Assembly (NCBI RefSeq): GCF_002727185.1
Contig: NZ_NIZW01000006.1
Coordinates: 248,001-312,000, forward strand
Source: Rhodopirellula bahusiensis
Lineage (GTDB): Bacteria > Planctomycetota > Planctomycetia > Pirellulales > Pirellulaceae
Reading direction: 5' to 3'
Length of the DNA stretch: 64,000 nt
The notes under the pieces are model-generated. The model was given only the letters and a program-made list of their open reading frames with translations, was not told where the DNA came from and did no database searches. The position numbers and the translations under genes are program-made. Within the stretch, counting starts at the first letter, position 1; every line of letters begins with the position of its first letter. Shown piece after piece: positions 1 to 8,864 of the stretch.

Positions 1-359
1 GCCGACAAGGCGAGCGGTTTCTCACAAAGCACCTTCTTGCCGGACGCCAGGATTTTTTGAATCGCATCGACATGCAAATGAGGCGGCAAACACACATCGA
101 TTAGATCAATGGAATCATCCGCCAACAGTCCGTCCAGGCTTTCACTGACGTTCATTCCAGATACGTCGATCTGTTCACCCGGCGGACCGAAGTTGCCCTG
201 AATGCCCCGCCAATCACCAGCACGTTTCTTGGCGTCTCGACTGGCAAAGCCGACCAAGTCCGCTGCCTGACTGCGCTGATAGGCGAGCGTGTGGATCCAG
301 CCCATGAAACCAACGCCCAAGATGGCGGCACGCATGGGAGTTTTCGCGTTCGAAGACAT
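1..359 (-). CDS. Gfo/Idh/MocA family oxidoreductase, N-terminal part (cut by window edge)
   Basis: The minus-strand frame opens with ATG at 359-357 and runs off the left edge, giving about 119 N-terminal residues. It shows the Rossmann start AAILGVGFMGWIH (NAD(P)-binding glycine pattern) and the family motif LCEKPLA just before the edge, which carries the conserved Lys of the EKP signature. These enzymes are usually soluble NAD(P)-dependent dehydrogenases of sugars or sugar derivatives; the substrate cannot be told from this part. An AGGA lies a few bases upstream of the ATG. It lies on the same strand as rph, with a 169-base gap in which I see nothing else. The C-terminal substrate domain is outside the window. 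Confidence 0.85.
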   Translation of the reverse strand, partial: MSSNAKTPMRAAILGVGFMGWIHTLAYQRSQAADLVGFASRDAKKRAGDWRGIQGNFGPPGEQIDVSGMNVSESLDGLLADDSIDLIDVCLPPHLHVDAIQKILASGKKVLCEKPLALS

Positions 360-528
360 TCACTGTCCTGATCAAAGAGGAAGGATGGCGGCATGCGCTG
401 ATCTGCCATCACGTCGAAAGTTGATGGCGATCCTCGCGTTTGCCCCGCCGAAGTTCAACGTATGAATTGCCGCTGCATTCAGTTCGACGATACAACGACC
501 TTTCGAGTTGGGATTTTCGGAGGAGCCG

Positions 529-1269
529 TTAGTGACTGGCAAGTTGAGCGTTTTGCAATTGGGTCAAATCAGCGATTCCAATTTTGCCCAATCGTAGGAG
601 CTCTGCCAATTGAGCGTCATCAAACGTGGCTTCTTCGCCGGTGCCTTGCAGTTCGATGAAACGCCCGGAGCCCGTCATGATCACGTTCATGTCAACATCG
701 GCGGCCGAGTCCAGGCGGTAGTCGAGGTCCAGAACAATGTCTTCGCCGATGACACCGACGCTGATCGCCGCGACGGAATCGCGAAGAACCGCGGACGGGT
801 CGACGGGTGGATCAAGTTCCGTGTCGGCTGCCAATTTTGAAACTGCCAAAGCCAACGCGATGTAGCCGCCGGTGATCGATGCGGTGCGGGTCCCGCCATC
901 GGCCTGCAGGACGTCACAATCGACCGTGATCGATCGCTCTCCCAAAGCACGAAGATCAACGATGGCTCGCAGACTTCGCCCGATCAGGCGTTGAATTTCA
1001 GTCGTGCGTCCGTCCACTTTGCCGCTGCGGTCACGTCTTTTCCGAGGGCTCGTGCTGCCGGGCAGCATGTTGTACTCAGCTGTCACCCAGCCCTTTCCTC
1101 GACCCTCCATCCACGGAGGCACGCTGGTTTCCACCGAGGCCGTGCACAGCACGATGGTTTTGCCGCTTTTGTATAGGACGCTGGCAGGGTTAGATTCCAA
1201 GTAGCCGCATTCAATTTCGACGGGGCGGATTTGGTCGTGGGGGCGAGCAGAATCGGTGGGGGCGTTCAT
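529..1269 (-). CDS. rph: Ribonuclease PH
   Basis: 246 aa, normal length for RNase PH, a phosphate-dependent 3'-5' exoribonuclease that trims tRNA 3' ends. It carries the family stretches TEIQRLIGRSLRA (around residues 90-102, including the conserved Arg used in catalysis and hexamer assembly) and CDVLQADGGTRTASITGG (phosphate-binding region), and it ends at the usual place after a DLxxLQ segment. A bacterial-type rph with no fused domain. The start gives MNAPTDSARPHDQIRPVEIE, with the conserved RP(x)xIE beginning a few residues in. Family assignment is firm from sequence; function is from family knowledge. Confidence 0.96.
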   Translation of the reverse strand: MNAPTDSARPHDQIRPVEIECGYLESNPASVLYKSGKTIVLCTASVETSVPPWMEGRGKGWVTAEYNMLPGSTSPRKRRDRSGKVDGRTTEIQRLIGRSLRAIVDLRALGERSITVDCDVLQADGGTRTASITGGYIALALAVSKLAADTELDPPVDPSAVLRDSVAAISVGVIGEDIVLDLDYRLDSAADVDMNVIMTGSGRFIELQGTGEEATFDDAQLAELLRLGKIGIADLTQLQNAQLASH

Positions 1270-1583
1270 GCAACAGGTGGGCGGCGCGAGCAGTGGGACA
1301 GTGAAACCGGCAGCCTATCTGACTTTGGACCTGAAATGGATGGGCGTTGCTTAAAAGAAAGTTGGCACGGCAAGTGCATCAGTCGGATTCCCGCAATTGA
1401 AGTTCGATTCCTGGACCTTTCTGCGCAAAAACCAGGCGGTGTCAAGCATCGAAAGTCAATTCAAATGAGAAAGAATGATGAAGCCAAGGTGAAATTGCTG
1501 TTTGCTTGCAAGGTCACCAAACGGCAACGTTAAATTAACGTAAAGTTAACTTCATCCCCGTTGTCGCTCGTCGGAGGTTCCTT
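1270..1583. other. 314-base gap between rph and a membrane protein gene, with a possible sigma-54 promoter
   Basis: I see no convincing gene here; the one open frame of about 100 codons has no recognisable protein character. Two items stand out. Bases 1362-1378 read TTGGCACGGCAAGTGCA, which has GG and GC separated by exactly 10 bases as in -24/-12 promoters. Bases 1528-1540 contain a small AT-rich palindrome, CGTTAA-A-TTAACG, followed by GTTAAC. Both could serve the plus-strand gene starting at 1584. Confidence 0.4.
1362..1378 (+). promoter_or_regulatory. Candidate sigma-54 (-24/-12) promoter
   Basis: TTGGCACGGCAAGTGCA matches the sigma-54 consensus TGGCACG-N4-TTGCW except for one base (G for T before the GCA). 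The GG (1364-1365) and GC (1376-1377) dinucleotides have the required 10-base spacing. Transcription would start near 1389, about 195 bases before the ATG at 1584. No bacterial enhancer-binding protein is encoded nearby, so this is only a sequence match. Confidence 0.3.
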
Positions 1584-2477
1584 ATGGACCTGGAATTCGC
1601 TCGTCCTGATCTCGAACTGGCTTTGGCCGTGGTCGTGGTGACGGTGATGACATTGGGAGCCTACCGCCTGGGATGCCGATTCCAGTCCGCTTCAGAAAGA
1701 TCGGATCGCTGGGTGTTCTTAGGACTGGTCGGGATTTCGTTCTTGTTCGCCTGGAGCTTCTTTGGCCGGCTGGTTTGGGCCGAAGCCATCACATCGTCCG
1801 CGGCTCTCTATTGGTCGAACGTGACCCCCGTGGTCCTGGCCTTTTCCGCGGGCATGGCGGGGCATTCGGTTGATTTGCGGCGAAAGTTCCGCCCGGCGGT
1901 GGCCGGAATCATGATGACATTGGCTGTTGCTTTCGTGATCACGCCGATTGCCCGTCCCGTTTTGTTTCCTTTGGATTGGGACCAACCGAAGGAACCTCAG
2001 TGGATGTCTCAGTGGCACGATGGTGTCTACATCCAAACCAACTCGGCGAGCTGCGCACCCGCGGCGGCCGTCACGCTTTTGGATCGCTCAGGTATCAAAG
2101 CGGATGAACAAGACCTCGCGACTGCTTGCTTGAGCAGTTCGCTGGGGACTGCACCGCTGGGACTGTACCGCGGGTTATCGACTGTTGCGCACGCAAATGC
2201 TCGAAAAGCAAAGGTGGCATCACGGAACCCAAGTCATTGGCTCGAAAGAGGCCAACTGCCCAACGTTGCCTTGGTTCGATTTGGATTGAATGGTGACAAC
2301 CCGCAGGACAATGGTTTTGTTGGCAACGTCACGGTTGGTCACGTCGTCACCGTTCTCGGTCAAACCGACGGAGGACGCTGGTTGATCGGGGATCCCGCGG
2401 TGGGCAAGGTTTCTTGGAGCGATGAAGAGCTGCGGAAACGGTTCACCGGCGAAGCGATCTATCTGGTGAAGCAGTAA
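1584..2477 (+). CDS. Membrane protein with C39-like peptidase domain
   Basis: 297 aa. The first 130 residues hold about four hydrophobic segments (near 10-30, 42-62, 76-95 and 105-127). A C-terminal papain-like C39-type domain follows, with the expected triad: C157 in NSASCAPAAA, H253 in VGHVVTVLG and D270 in WLIGDPAVG. C39 domains usually cut double-glycine leaders as part of an ABC exporter; here there is no ATPase or transporter domain and no neighbouring exporter, so the substrate is unknown. The predicted topology does not fix which side of the membrane the domain faces. The 3' end lies 28 bases from the converging nitrilase gene. The start is an ATG with GGAGG (1574-1578) just upstream, a better ribosome site than most genes here have. 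Confidence 0.75.
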   Translation: MDLEFARPDLELALAVVVVTVMTLGAYRLGCRFQSASERSDRWVFLGLVGISFLFAWSFFGRLVWAEAITSSAALYWSNVTPVVLAFSAGMAGHSVDLRRKFRPAVAGIMMTLAVAFVITPIARPVLFPLDWDQPKEPQWMSQWHDGVYIQTNSASCAPAAAVTLLDRSGIKADEQDLATACLSSSLGTAPLGLYRGLSTVAHANARKAKVASRNPSHWLERGQLPNVALVRFGLNGDNPQDNGFVGNVTVGHVVTVLGQTDGGRWLIGDPAVGKVSWSDEELRKRFTGEAIYLVKQ

Positions 2478-2505
2478 GGCACGAATCAGCAACCCCGACC
2501 ACCAA

Positions 2506-3363
2506 TCAGTCTTGTGCGGGCGATTGAGGTGTCGCGATTGGATCGCCTAAGCGTGAGTACATTTCGGGTCGACGATCGGCGAAACGATCAATGACGTGCT
2601 TTCCCGGCGTCCGTTCGATCCGTTTGTTGCGAGCTTGTTCTAGATCGACGTCAACGAACAGCTCGGTTTCTTCGGCGCCTTCGGCTCGAGCCAACTCGAC
2701 GCCGTCGGGACCACAGATCGAACTCAGTCCGCAATACTCAAAGCCACGCTCTTCGCCGATGCGATTCGCGGCGATGAAGAACAAATGATTCTCCATGCTT
2801 CTCGCGGGAGGAACGATCTCTGCGGTTCGTGATGCGGCCACTGGCCAGTTTGTGCCCAGCGCGATGACATCTGCACCGGCGAGCCCCAATGCTCGCATCG
2901 GTTCGGGGAACGAACTGTCGTAGCAAATTCCCAAACCAACTTTGCAACCTGATTGAGTTGTCAAAATCTGGTCGCACGCTTGTCCGCGATCGACAAACCG
3001 ATCGACACCCAGATGAGGCAAATGGACTTTGTTGTAACGCCCCAGCAAACCCGAGCCGTCCATCATCAACGCCGCGTTGTGAAGCTCGTCTCGGTCCTTC
3101 CGGATCAACGTCCCGATTGTGATGGTCAGATTGTTTGCTCGACAAGCTTCGATCAATCTTTGGATCGCCGGGTCGTCGATGGTCGGTGCAGCGTCGAGTG
3201 CTTCTTCACGACTCTCGTACCCGTATCCCGTCAGTGCGCACTCGGGAAAAACAGCGAGTTCGACACCTTGTTTGCCCAGCCGATCGATCTTGGCGCAAGC
3301 GTCATCGACGTTCTGATCTACAGCGGCAAAATGGACACCGGTCTGGACGCAAGCAATCAACAT
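2506..3363 (-). CDS. Carbon-nitrogen hydrolase (nitrilase superfamily)
   Basis: 285 aa from the chosen ATG at 3363-3361, which gives the typical beginning MLIACVQTGVHF. The Glu-Lys-Cys triad is visible: Glu in LAVFPECALTGYG, Lys in YNKVHLPHLG and Cys in GLGICYDSSFPEP. The superfamily hydrolyses amides, carbamoyl groups or nitriles in the cytoplasm; the exact substrate (for example omega-amides) cannot be read from the sequence. An in-frame ATG at 3411 would add 16 residues that look unlike the family start, so I prefer the shorter form; neither has a clear Shine-Dalgarno sequence. It is divergent from sthA, with about 165 bases between the starts. Confidence 0.85.
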   Translation of the reverse strand: MLIACVQTGVHFAAVDQNVDDACAKIDRLGKQGVELAVFPECALTGYGYESREEALDAAPTIDDPAIQRLIEACRANNLTITIGTLIRKDRDELHNAALMMDGSGLLGRYNKVHLPHLGVDRFVDRGQACDQILTTQSGCKVGLGICYDSSFPEPMRALGLAGADVIALGTNWPVAASRTAEIVPPARSMENHLFFIAANRIGEERGFEYCGLSSICGPDGVELARAEGAEETELFVDVDLEQARNKRIERTPGKHVIDRFADRRPEMYSRLGDPIATPQSPAQD

Positions 3364-3528
3364 CGTACAAACAAGACTTATTCGACGGGGTGACGGAATC
3401 TTTCGAGCCATGATTCGAACAGAATTCGACGTTCCGTGGTACCCAATCACGTCGAGACACGAAGCGATCGGTGAGGCGGCCGACGCAGAATTGACTCGCG
3501 ATTCATTGCAATTTTCAGGGAATGAGGC

Positions 3529-5022
3529 ATGTCATCAGCGACCGAATCCTCCTCGGCAAACGGGGCGGCGTCGTCCACCGAAGCGCCAGACGTCAATTTG
3601 CCCGCCCACGAAGCAAAGCCGGCCGCCAAGCCAGCTCCCGAAAAATTTGATTTCGATTTATTCGTGATCGGCACCGGACCGGGCGGCGAAGGCGCCGCGA
3701 TGCAAGCGGCAAAAGGTGGGTTGCGGGTCGGAGTCGCGGAAAGATACCGACAAATTGGCGGCGGATGCACTCACTGGGGCACAATCCCCAGCAAAGCACT
3801 GCGTTACGCGGTGACGAGCACGATGAAATCGCTGAAGAATCCCGTGATGCGTGAGATGGGATTTGCCGCTAGTCCCAGCATGGAACAACTCAATCGTGGC
3901 ACGCAGGCGATCATCGGCCGGCAAGTCACGATGCGACAATCATTCTACGATCGCAATGCTGTTCCAATTTCTCGCGGACAAGCTCGTTTTATCGATGAGC
4001 ATACGATCACGATCGACAACGGCGAGGCAATCACCGCCGCGTCATTTGTGATCTCAACAGGATCACGCCCCTTCCGTCCCAAAGGTGTCGACTTTTCGCA
4101 TCCCAGAATTTTCGACAGCGACACGATTCTGGAAATGAAGGACAAGCCGACATCGATCACGGTGTATGGCGCCGGCGTGATTGGAACCGAATACGCTTCG
4201 ATGTTTCGCAACCTGGGGATCAAGGTCAACTTGATCAACACGCGCGACAAACTACTGGAGTTCCTCGACGACGAAATCATTGATGCGTTGTCGTATCACC
4301 TTCGTGATCAAGGCGTCATCATTCGTCACAACGAAACGATGGAAAGCATCGAAGGACTGGACGATGGTGTGATCCTGCGGCTCAAAAGCGGCAAGGTACT
4401 CAAGACCGACGTTTTCTTGTGGGCCAATGGTCGACAAGGCAACACGGACGACTTGGGACTGAAGAACCTTCCGATCGAAGCCAACAGTCGCGGCCAGATT
4501 GTGGTGGACGAACATTTCCAAACTTGTTTGCCGCACATCTATGCCGTTGGCGACGTGATTGGAATCCCCTCGCTAGCCAGCGCGGCTTACACGCAGGGAC
4601 GCGCGGCGGGGATGCACCTGCTCGGACGAGTCGATGGCAATCTGCGTCTCAACGACATTCCAGCGGGGATCTACACCAGTCCCGAAATCAGCTCAGTCGG
4701 TTCCACCGAACGAGAACTGACGGAACGATGTGTTCCCTATGAAGTCGGCCAAGCTCAGTTCCGGTCCTTGGCGCGAGCTCAGATCACGGGGGAAACCACT
4801 GGGATGCTGAAGTTGCTCTTCCACCGCGAGACCAAAGAGATTCTCGGTGTGCATTGCTTTGGTGCGAACGCTTCGGAGATCGTGCACATCGGTCAAGCGA
4901 TCATGAACCAACCAGGTAAACAGAACACGATCGATTATTTCATCGAAACGACGTTCAATTACCCGACGATGGCGGAAGCGTACCGGGTCGCCGCACTGAA
5001 TGGGCTCAATCGGCTTTTTTAA
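3529..5022 (+). CDS. sthA: Soluble pyridine nucleotide transhydrogenase (Si-specific)
   Basis: 497 aa flavoprotein that transfers hydride between NADPH and NAD+ in the cytoplasm. After a 40-residue Ser/Ala/Pro-rich N-terminal extension come the FAD-binding motif [15 protein letters not shown] and the active-site region [16 protein letters not shown]. The latter has a single Cys in place of the CxxxxC of lipoamide dehydrogenases, as expected for SthA/UdhA. Then follow an NAD(P) Rossmann motif [15 protein letters not shown], the second FAD motif IYAVGDVIG and a dimerisation domain ending in [14 protein letters not shown]. The ATG follows GAGG at 3524-3527 closely. The N-terminal extension is longer than in E. 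coli SthA. The DUF202 gene starts two bases after the stop, so the two are probably co-translated. Confidence 0.93.
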   Translation: MSSATESSSANGAASSTEAPDVNLPAHEAKPAAKPAPEKFDFDLFVIGTGPGGEGAAMQAAKGGLRVGVAERYRQIGGGCTHWGTIPSKALRYAVTSTMKSLKNPVMREMGFAASPSMEQLNRGTQAIIGRQVTMRQSFYDRNAVPISRGQARFIDEHTITIDNGEAITAASFVISTGSRPFRPKGVDFSHPRIFDSDTILEMKDKPTSITVYGAGVIGTEYASMFRNLGIKVNLINTRDKLLEFLDDEIIDALSYHLRDQGVIIRHNETMESIEGLDDGVILRLKSGKVLKTDVFLWANGRQGNTDDLGLKNLPIEANSRGQIVVDEHFQTCLPHIYAVGDVIGIPSLASAAYTQGRAAGMHLLGRVDGNLRLNDIPAGIYTSPEISSVGSTERELTERCVPYEVGQAQFRSLARAQITGETTGMLKLLFHRETKEILGVHCFGANASEIVHIGQAIMNQPGKQNTIDYFIETTFNYPTMAEAYRVAALNGLNRLF

Positions 5023-5024
5023 CC

Positions 5025-5321
5025 ATGAGCGAATCTGACACGGAAACCCAACCCGAATCAGTCGGCGATTCGCTCGCGCAGAAACGCAATGACTTGGCAG
5101 TGATCCGAACGGACCTCGCCAACGAACGAACGTTGCTGGCGTACTTGCGAACGTCACTGATGATGGTTGGAACCGGTGGGACGTTGATCAAGTTCTTCGG
5201 CGAGTCTCGCGAATTATTGCTTGCGGGCTACGCCGCGATTGGGATCGGCGCGATCGTGCTCTTCGCCGGGTGTCTTCGTTTTCTTCAAACGATGCGTCGG
5301 GTGCGTCGCGATTGCGAATGA
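5025..5321 (+). CDS. DUF202 family small membrane protein
   Basis: 98 aa. A polar N-terminus is followed by the DUF202 signature LAVIRTDLANERTLLAYLRT (around residues 24-43) and then two hydrophobic segments (near 43-60 and 66-85), a YidH-like arrangement in the inner membrane. Biochemical function of the family is unknown. It begins two bases after the sthA stop codon, which suggests translational coupling. The next gene converges from the other strand about 50 bases away; I see no clear terminator between them. Confidence 0.85.
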   Translation: MSESDTETQPESVGDSLAQKRNDLAVIRTDLANERTLLAYLRTSLMMVGTGGTLIKFFGESRELLLAGYAAIGIGAIVLFAGCLRFLQTMRRVRRDCE

Positions 5322-5373
5322 ACTGGTAGCGAGGCCACAAGTCCTAGTTCTTCTTACGGCGTTGCGGATAATA

Positions 5374-6006
5374 CTAGACGCCGGCATACATCAACGAATC
5401 TTCGATGACCGCTTCGAACTCGGTCTCCGTCAACTCGAGCAGGTCCTTCAGCCGACTGAGTTGTCGAATTTTCGCTTCGGAGACCACATCCTCGCAGGAC
5501 GATGCAGCTAAGAACATCGCCTGAAGGGCGAGTAAACGCTGTTGCATGTTCCAGCGTTTCGAGACGGTCATCACGTAGTTTTGGGTTTCGATGCCAGAAT
5601 GCATGGCAACTGAACAAAGTCGCCCCAACTCTTCTCGCGTGATTGGATTGTTGAGGACCACCCGGCTGATTCGCAGCAACGATTGAATTTCCGGTTCGGA
5701 AATTTCTTCGTCTTCCAGCGTCATCAAAACGCACGATCGAATCGCTTCGTTGCGAAATTGATTTTCGCGAACTTGTTCGTGGGTGCGTTGATCGATGTGC
5801 AGCACGCTGAGGTCCCAAGGCGACTTGCAATTGTCACACTGGATGAAGGGCTCGGGGGCGCTGATCGGAATAACCGGGATGAAATACAGCGTCAGAAACG
5901 TACGTTTGCTTCGATGCCGGAACCCCTGGATTGACTCACAGGTGGGACAAAAGAAATCCCCCCGTTCCAGGGTCCGAGTCAACTGCATGGTGCTGATGAA
6001 AATCAT
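5374..6006 (-). CDS. Zinc-ribbon protein with TerB-like helical domain
   Basis: 210 aa. Near the N-terminus CPTC (around residue 20) and CDNC (around residue 57) form a split treble-clef or zinc-ribbon pair, with a hydrophobic stretch (TLYFIPVIPIS) between them. The C-terminal 130 residues are helical and resemble TerB-type domains (acidic LEDEEISEPEIQSLLRI, then repeated helices). This architecture is common in planctomycetes and has no assigned role. I do not call it tellurite resistance, since no other ter gene is present. Monocistronic on the minus strand; its upstream region (6007-6176) is shared with flgL in divergent orientation. Confidence 0.7.
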   Translation of the reverse strand: MIFISTMQLTRTLERGDFFCPTCESIQGFRHRSKRTFLTLYFIPVIPISAPEPFIQCDNCKSPWDLSVLHIDQRTHEQVRENQFRNEAIRSCVLMTLEDEEISEPEIQSLLRISRVVLNNPITREELGRLCSVAMHSGIETQNYVMTVSKRWNMQQRLLALQAMFLAASSCEDVVSEAKIRQLSRLKDLLELTETEFEAVIEDSLMYAGV

Positions 6007-6099
6007 GTTCTCTCTCGGTCCGGTGGCGTCTCAACTGGTTCGTCGGCGGCGCTGGCGACAATCGCGAATGGATTGATCTACAGTCTGGATGTCGATCGT

Positions 6100-6107
6100 G
6101 CCGATTA
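6100..6107 (+). promoter_or_regulatory. Possible FliA-type (sigma-28) -10 element upstream of flgL
   Basis: GCCGATTA differs from the sigma-28 -10 consensus GCCGATAA at one base and lies 70 bases before the flgL ATG. I cannot find a good TAAA at the right spacing upstream, so the case rests on the -10 alone. A similar octamer lies 84 bases upstream of fliG. Confidence 0.25.
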
Positions 6108-6176
6108 CAACGATACCGAAAATACTTCCCACGTGCTTTCGGACGGTGTTTTCGAACCATATCGCATCGTTGAAAC

Positions 6177-8132
6177 ATGTCACTGCTACCCGTCGCCACC
6201 AATCGAACGAGCACGCCGCTGCAAAATCAGCGGTTGATGTTCCAGCTCAACAGCGACCAATTGGCGATTCAACGTCAATACGATCAGCTGAGCACGGGCC
6301 GTCGTGTGCTGAGCATCAGCGACGATCCAGCGTCGGCGGCACGAGCAATCGGGCTTCAGCGACAAGTTTCACGAACCGACCAATTGGTTCGAAACGCGGA
6401 CGCATCCGAAGCGTTCTACCAATCCGCTGACGTGACGCTGAACAAAGTCGACTCAGCCATCATCGAAGCCCGCGGCGTCGCTGTCGAAGCCGCTCAAAGC
6501 ATTTTGTCCGATGACGAGCGTGAAGCGTTGGCGATGACGATCCGCCAGCAAATGGAATCGATCGTGAGTGCTGGAAACGGCATGTTCACTGACCACCAAC
6601 TGCTCGGCGGGGTCCTGCAGACCGAATCCGCGCTCGAACACATCAGCGGAACGGTTCGATTCAACGGGAACCAGGCGACCGGCCAGACCAAACTCGGCGA
6701 CGGAACTCGCACCGAGTTCACCGTCACGGCTGCTTCCGCGATCGGATTGGGCGAACCGTTCATCGAGGGAAGTTCCTTGGGTGCGGGTTTGAACGAAAAC
6801 ACCCGCCTGATCGACATGAAACAGGGCGATGGCGTCCAGCCCGGCGTGCTGACGGTGTCAGACGGCAACAACTTCGTGGAACTGGATCTCCGGCAAGCCG
6901 CAACGATTGGCGATGTGGCCGACATTCTGCGTACCGCTGATTTGGACGGTCGTTCATTGTCGGTGACGTTGGGTGCGGATTCCATCACAGTTCAATACGC
7001 GGACGGTTTGCCCGGCACGCTGGCAATCAAAGACGCAGCCGGAAGTCGACTAGCGTCGGATTTGTTGATTTCCAACCCAGATGGTTTTCGACCTCCGCCC
7101 TTGGTGGGAGACCGGTTGTCACCCCAGGTGACCGCGGGGACTCCGTTATCGGATCTGAACAACGGTGCCGGATTGGATTTATCCGACGGGTTGGTCATCG
7201 ATCGTGGAGATGATCGCTACACGATCGACTTTTCAGGAGCCGAAACAGTCGGCGATGTCATCATCGCGATCAACCGAAGTGACGCCGAAGTCCAGGCGGT
7301 GCTGAACGAAACGCAAGGCAGAATCGAGCTGCATGCCTTGCGATCGGGAGTCGACTACAGCGTCGGTGAGAATGGTGGCACCGCGGCCACGGAGCTGGGG
7401 ATTCGCACCGCAACGGAAGACACGGCGATCAGTGAACTTGCACGCGGACGCGGGTTGAATTTCAATCCCGAAGGTCCCGATTTGGTGATCACTCGGCCGG
7501 ACGGCGTTGAACTGGAATTGGAACTGGAAGATGTGGCGACGGTGGGCGACATCATCGACTTGGTTCGCGATCACCCGGACAACCAAGACACACTTCGCGT
7601 TCAGATTGCATTGAACGATGTGGGCAATGGGCTGCGTCTGACAGCACCTCCGGGTGCCGACCCGATTCGAGTCACGCAGCCTGGACTCAGCGACGCGGGC
7701 ACCTATTTGGGGTGGATCCCCGAGGATGCCACGGCGGCCGAAGGCGAGATCGACGGTAGTTTCGCAGTTTTGAACGGAAGCGATTTCCAGCCACGTGACG
7801 CCGGCGGCGCGATCGACACGCTTTTGCGACTCGAGCAAGCAGTTCGTGACGGTGACATCTCGGAAATCGGACGCTTGCAGGCTCGACTGGACGAGGATCT
7901 CGACGACAGCACCCGCACACGAGGCCGTGTCGGGGTTTGGCACTCGGCGTTGCAGGATTCCCGCACCGCGGTCGAGAACGAAAACGTTCTGCTGCAGTCG
8001 CAATTGTCTGACGCGATGGATGCTGACTTAGCGGTCGTGATCAGCGAACTGCAGGCTCGTCAGGTCGCGTTGGAAGCGTCCATGCGTTTCGTTGGACAAA
8101 CGTCAGGCATCACGGTCCTCAACTACTTGTAG
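6177..8132 (+). CDS. flgL: Flagellar hook-filament junction protein FlgL, enlarged
   Basis: 651 aa, about twice the length of enterobacterial FlgL (about 317 aa). The flagellin-like ends are clear: N-terminal LSTGRRVLSISDDPASAARA with coiled-coil helices to about residue 135, and a C-terminal helix pair (about 575-651) ending in TSGITVLNYL. Between them lie three units of about 90 residues (roughly 203-300, 323-410, 418-510), each with an (A)T(I/V)GD(V/I) core like the flagellin hook IN motif. The protein joins hook and filament and is exported by the flagellar type III system, so it has no signal peptide. fliW and csrA follow on the same strand, the usual flgL-fliW-csrA order. Confidence 0.93.
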   Translation: MSLLPVATNRTSTPLQNQRLMFQLNSDQLAIQRQYDQLSTGRRVLSISDDPASAARAIGLQRQVSRTDQLVRNADASEAFYQSADVTLNKVDSAIIEARGVAVEAAQSILSDDEREALAMTIRQQMESIVSAGNGMFTDHQLLGGVLQTESALEHISGTVRFNGNQATGQTKLGDGTRTEFTVTAASAIGLGEPFIEGSSLGAGLNENTRLIDMKQGDGVQPGVLTVSDGNNFVELDLRQAATIGDVADILRTADLDGRSLSVTLGADSITVQYADGLPGTLAIKDAAGSRLASDLLISNPDGFRPPPLVGDRLSPQVTAGTPLSDLNNGAGLDLSDGLVIDRGDDRYTIDFSGAETVGDVIIAINRSDAEVQAVLNETQGRIELHALRSGVDYSVGENGGTAATELGIRTATEDTAISELARGRGLNFNPEGPDLVITRPDGVELELELEDVATVGDIIDLVRDHPDNQDTLRVQIALNDVGNGLRLTAPPGADPIRVTQPGLSDAGTYLGWIPEDATAAEGEIDGSFAVLNGSDFQPRDAGGAIDTLLRLEQAVRDGDISEIGRLQARLDEDLDDSTRTRGRVGVWHSALQDSRTAVENENVLLQSQLSDAMDADLAVVISELQARQVALEASMRFVGQTSGITVLNYL

Positions 8133-8275
8133 TCGATGGGTTCGAGCCTGGCTCTTGTTTTTCAACGTGTCAGGAAATTCCGGTTGTAACGGCTGCAGCG
8201 AATTTTCGCGTTTTTTCGATTGTTCAGTGAACTGGCACCATCAAGTGGTCGATGAGAGTATCGACGGAGAACCTG

Positions 8276-8803
8276 ATGGAACCGTCTGGGCCAGAACCGG
8301 CCTCGGATACCAAAAAATTCGACGAGTGGAATCAAGTCATGCGGATCGACAGTCATCGCTTCGGCACGTTGGAACTCAACGCCGATCAGTTGTTTTTGTT
8401 CCCGCAGGGTTTGATCGGAATGGAATCGCTTCATCAGTGGGCGCTCATCCCAGACCCTGACAACGCTTCGGTCGCTTGGCTGCAAAGTGCCGCTCGTGGT
8501 GATCGGGCCCTGGCCGTGATCAGCCCACGTGCGTTCTTCCCTGACTATCGCGTCCACATCGGTCGCCGCGATATGTCGAGCTTGCACCTGACTTCGGGCT
8601 CGGAAGTCTACGTGATGACCACCGTTGCGGGGCACGTTGGGAAACTGACGACCAATCTGCGAGCTCCATTGATGTTGAACTTGGATCGCCGCTTGGGTTG
8701 CCAAGTGATCACCAACGACGATCGTCCCATGCGTCAGCCATTGCCAACCGTGGCGGCTGAGTCGGCCAAACCATTGCCGACGTCGCAGGTTCGAGCTGCC
8801 TGA
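8276..8803 (+). CDS. fliW: Flagellar assembly factor FliW
   Basis: 175 aa from the ATG at 8276, preceded by GGAG at 8266-8269. In-frame alternatives are ATG 8252 (8 residues longer) and ATG 8339, where the FliW domain proper begins ([13 protein letters not shown]). The family core is visible in [19 protein letters not shown] and in the strand-rich middle ending [18 protein letters not shown]. In other bacteria FliW binds flagellin and also CsrA; when flagellin is exported, freed FliW relieves CsrA repression. csrA lies 456 bases downstream, in keeping with that circuit. No flagellin gene is in the window. A stem-loop terminator follows the stop by 28 bases. Confidence 0.92.
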   Translation: MEPSGPEPASDTKKFDEWNQVMRIDSHRFGTLELNADQLFLFPQGLIGMESLHQWALIPDPDNASVAWLQSAARGDRALAVISPRAFFPDYRVHIGRRDMSSLHLTSGSEVYVMTTVAGHVGKLTTNLRAPLMLNLDRRLGCQVITNDDRPMRQPLPTVAAESAKPLPTSQVRAA

Positions 8804-8831
8804 GCGGACTCGACACACCAACACAAACGCG

Positions 8832-8864
8832 AATGGCGAGCACTCACTGTGCTCGCCATTTTTC
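8832..8864 (+). terminator. Rho-independent terminator after fliW
   Basis: AATGGCGAGCA (8832-8842) pairs with TGCTCGCCATT (8850-8860) around a 7-base loop, and the right arm runs into a T-rich stretch. It lies 28 bases past the fliW stop and separates fliW from csrA, so csrA probably has its own promoter. Confidence 0.8.

Noticed and set aside
1231-1533. 100-codon frame after rph on the plus strand
   Set aside because: Begins inside rph in antisense and shows no domain.
3529-5022. Could this be a dihydrolipoamide dehydrogenase?
   Set aside because: The active-site loop is [13 protein letters not shown] with one Cys, not GGTCLNVGCIPSK, so the redox disulfide is missing; this is the SthA pattern.
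5374-6006. TerB-like domain read as tellurite resistance
   Set aside because: Only the helical fold resembles TerB and no other ter gene is nearby; the domain is widespread with other roles.
7233-8003. 256-codon minus-strand frame opposite flgL
   Set aside because: Lies fully inside a certain flgL and has no recognisable protein pattern.
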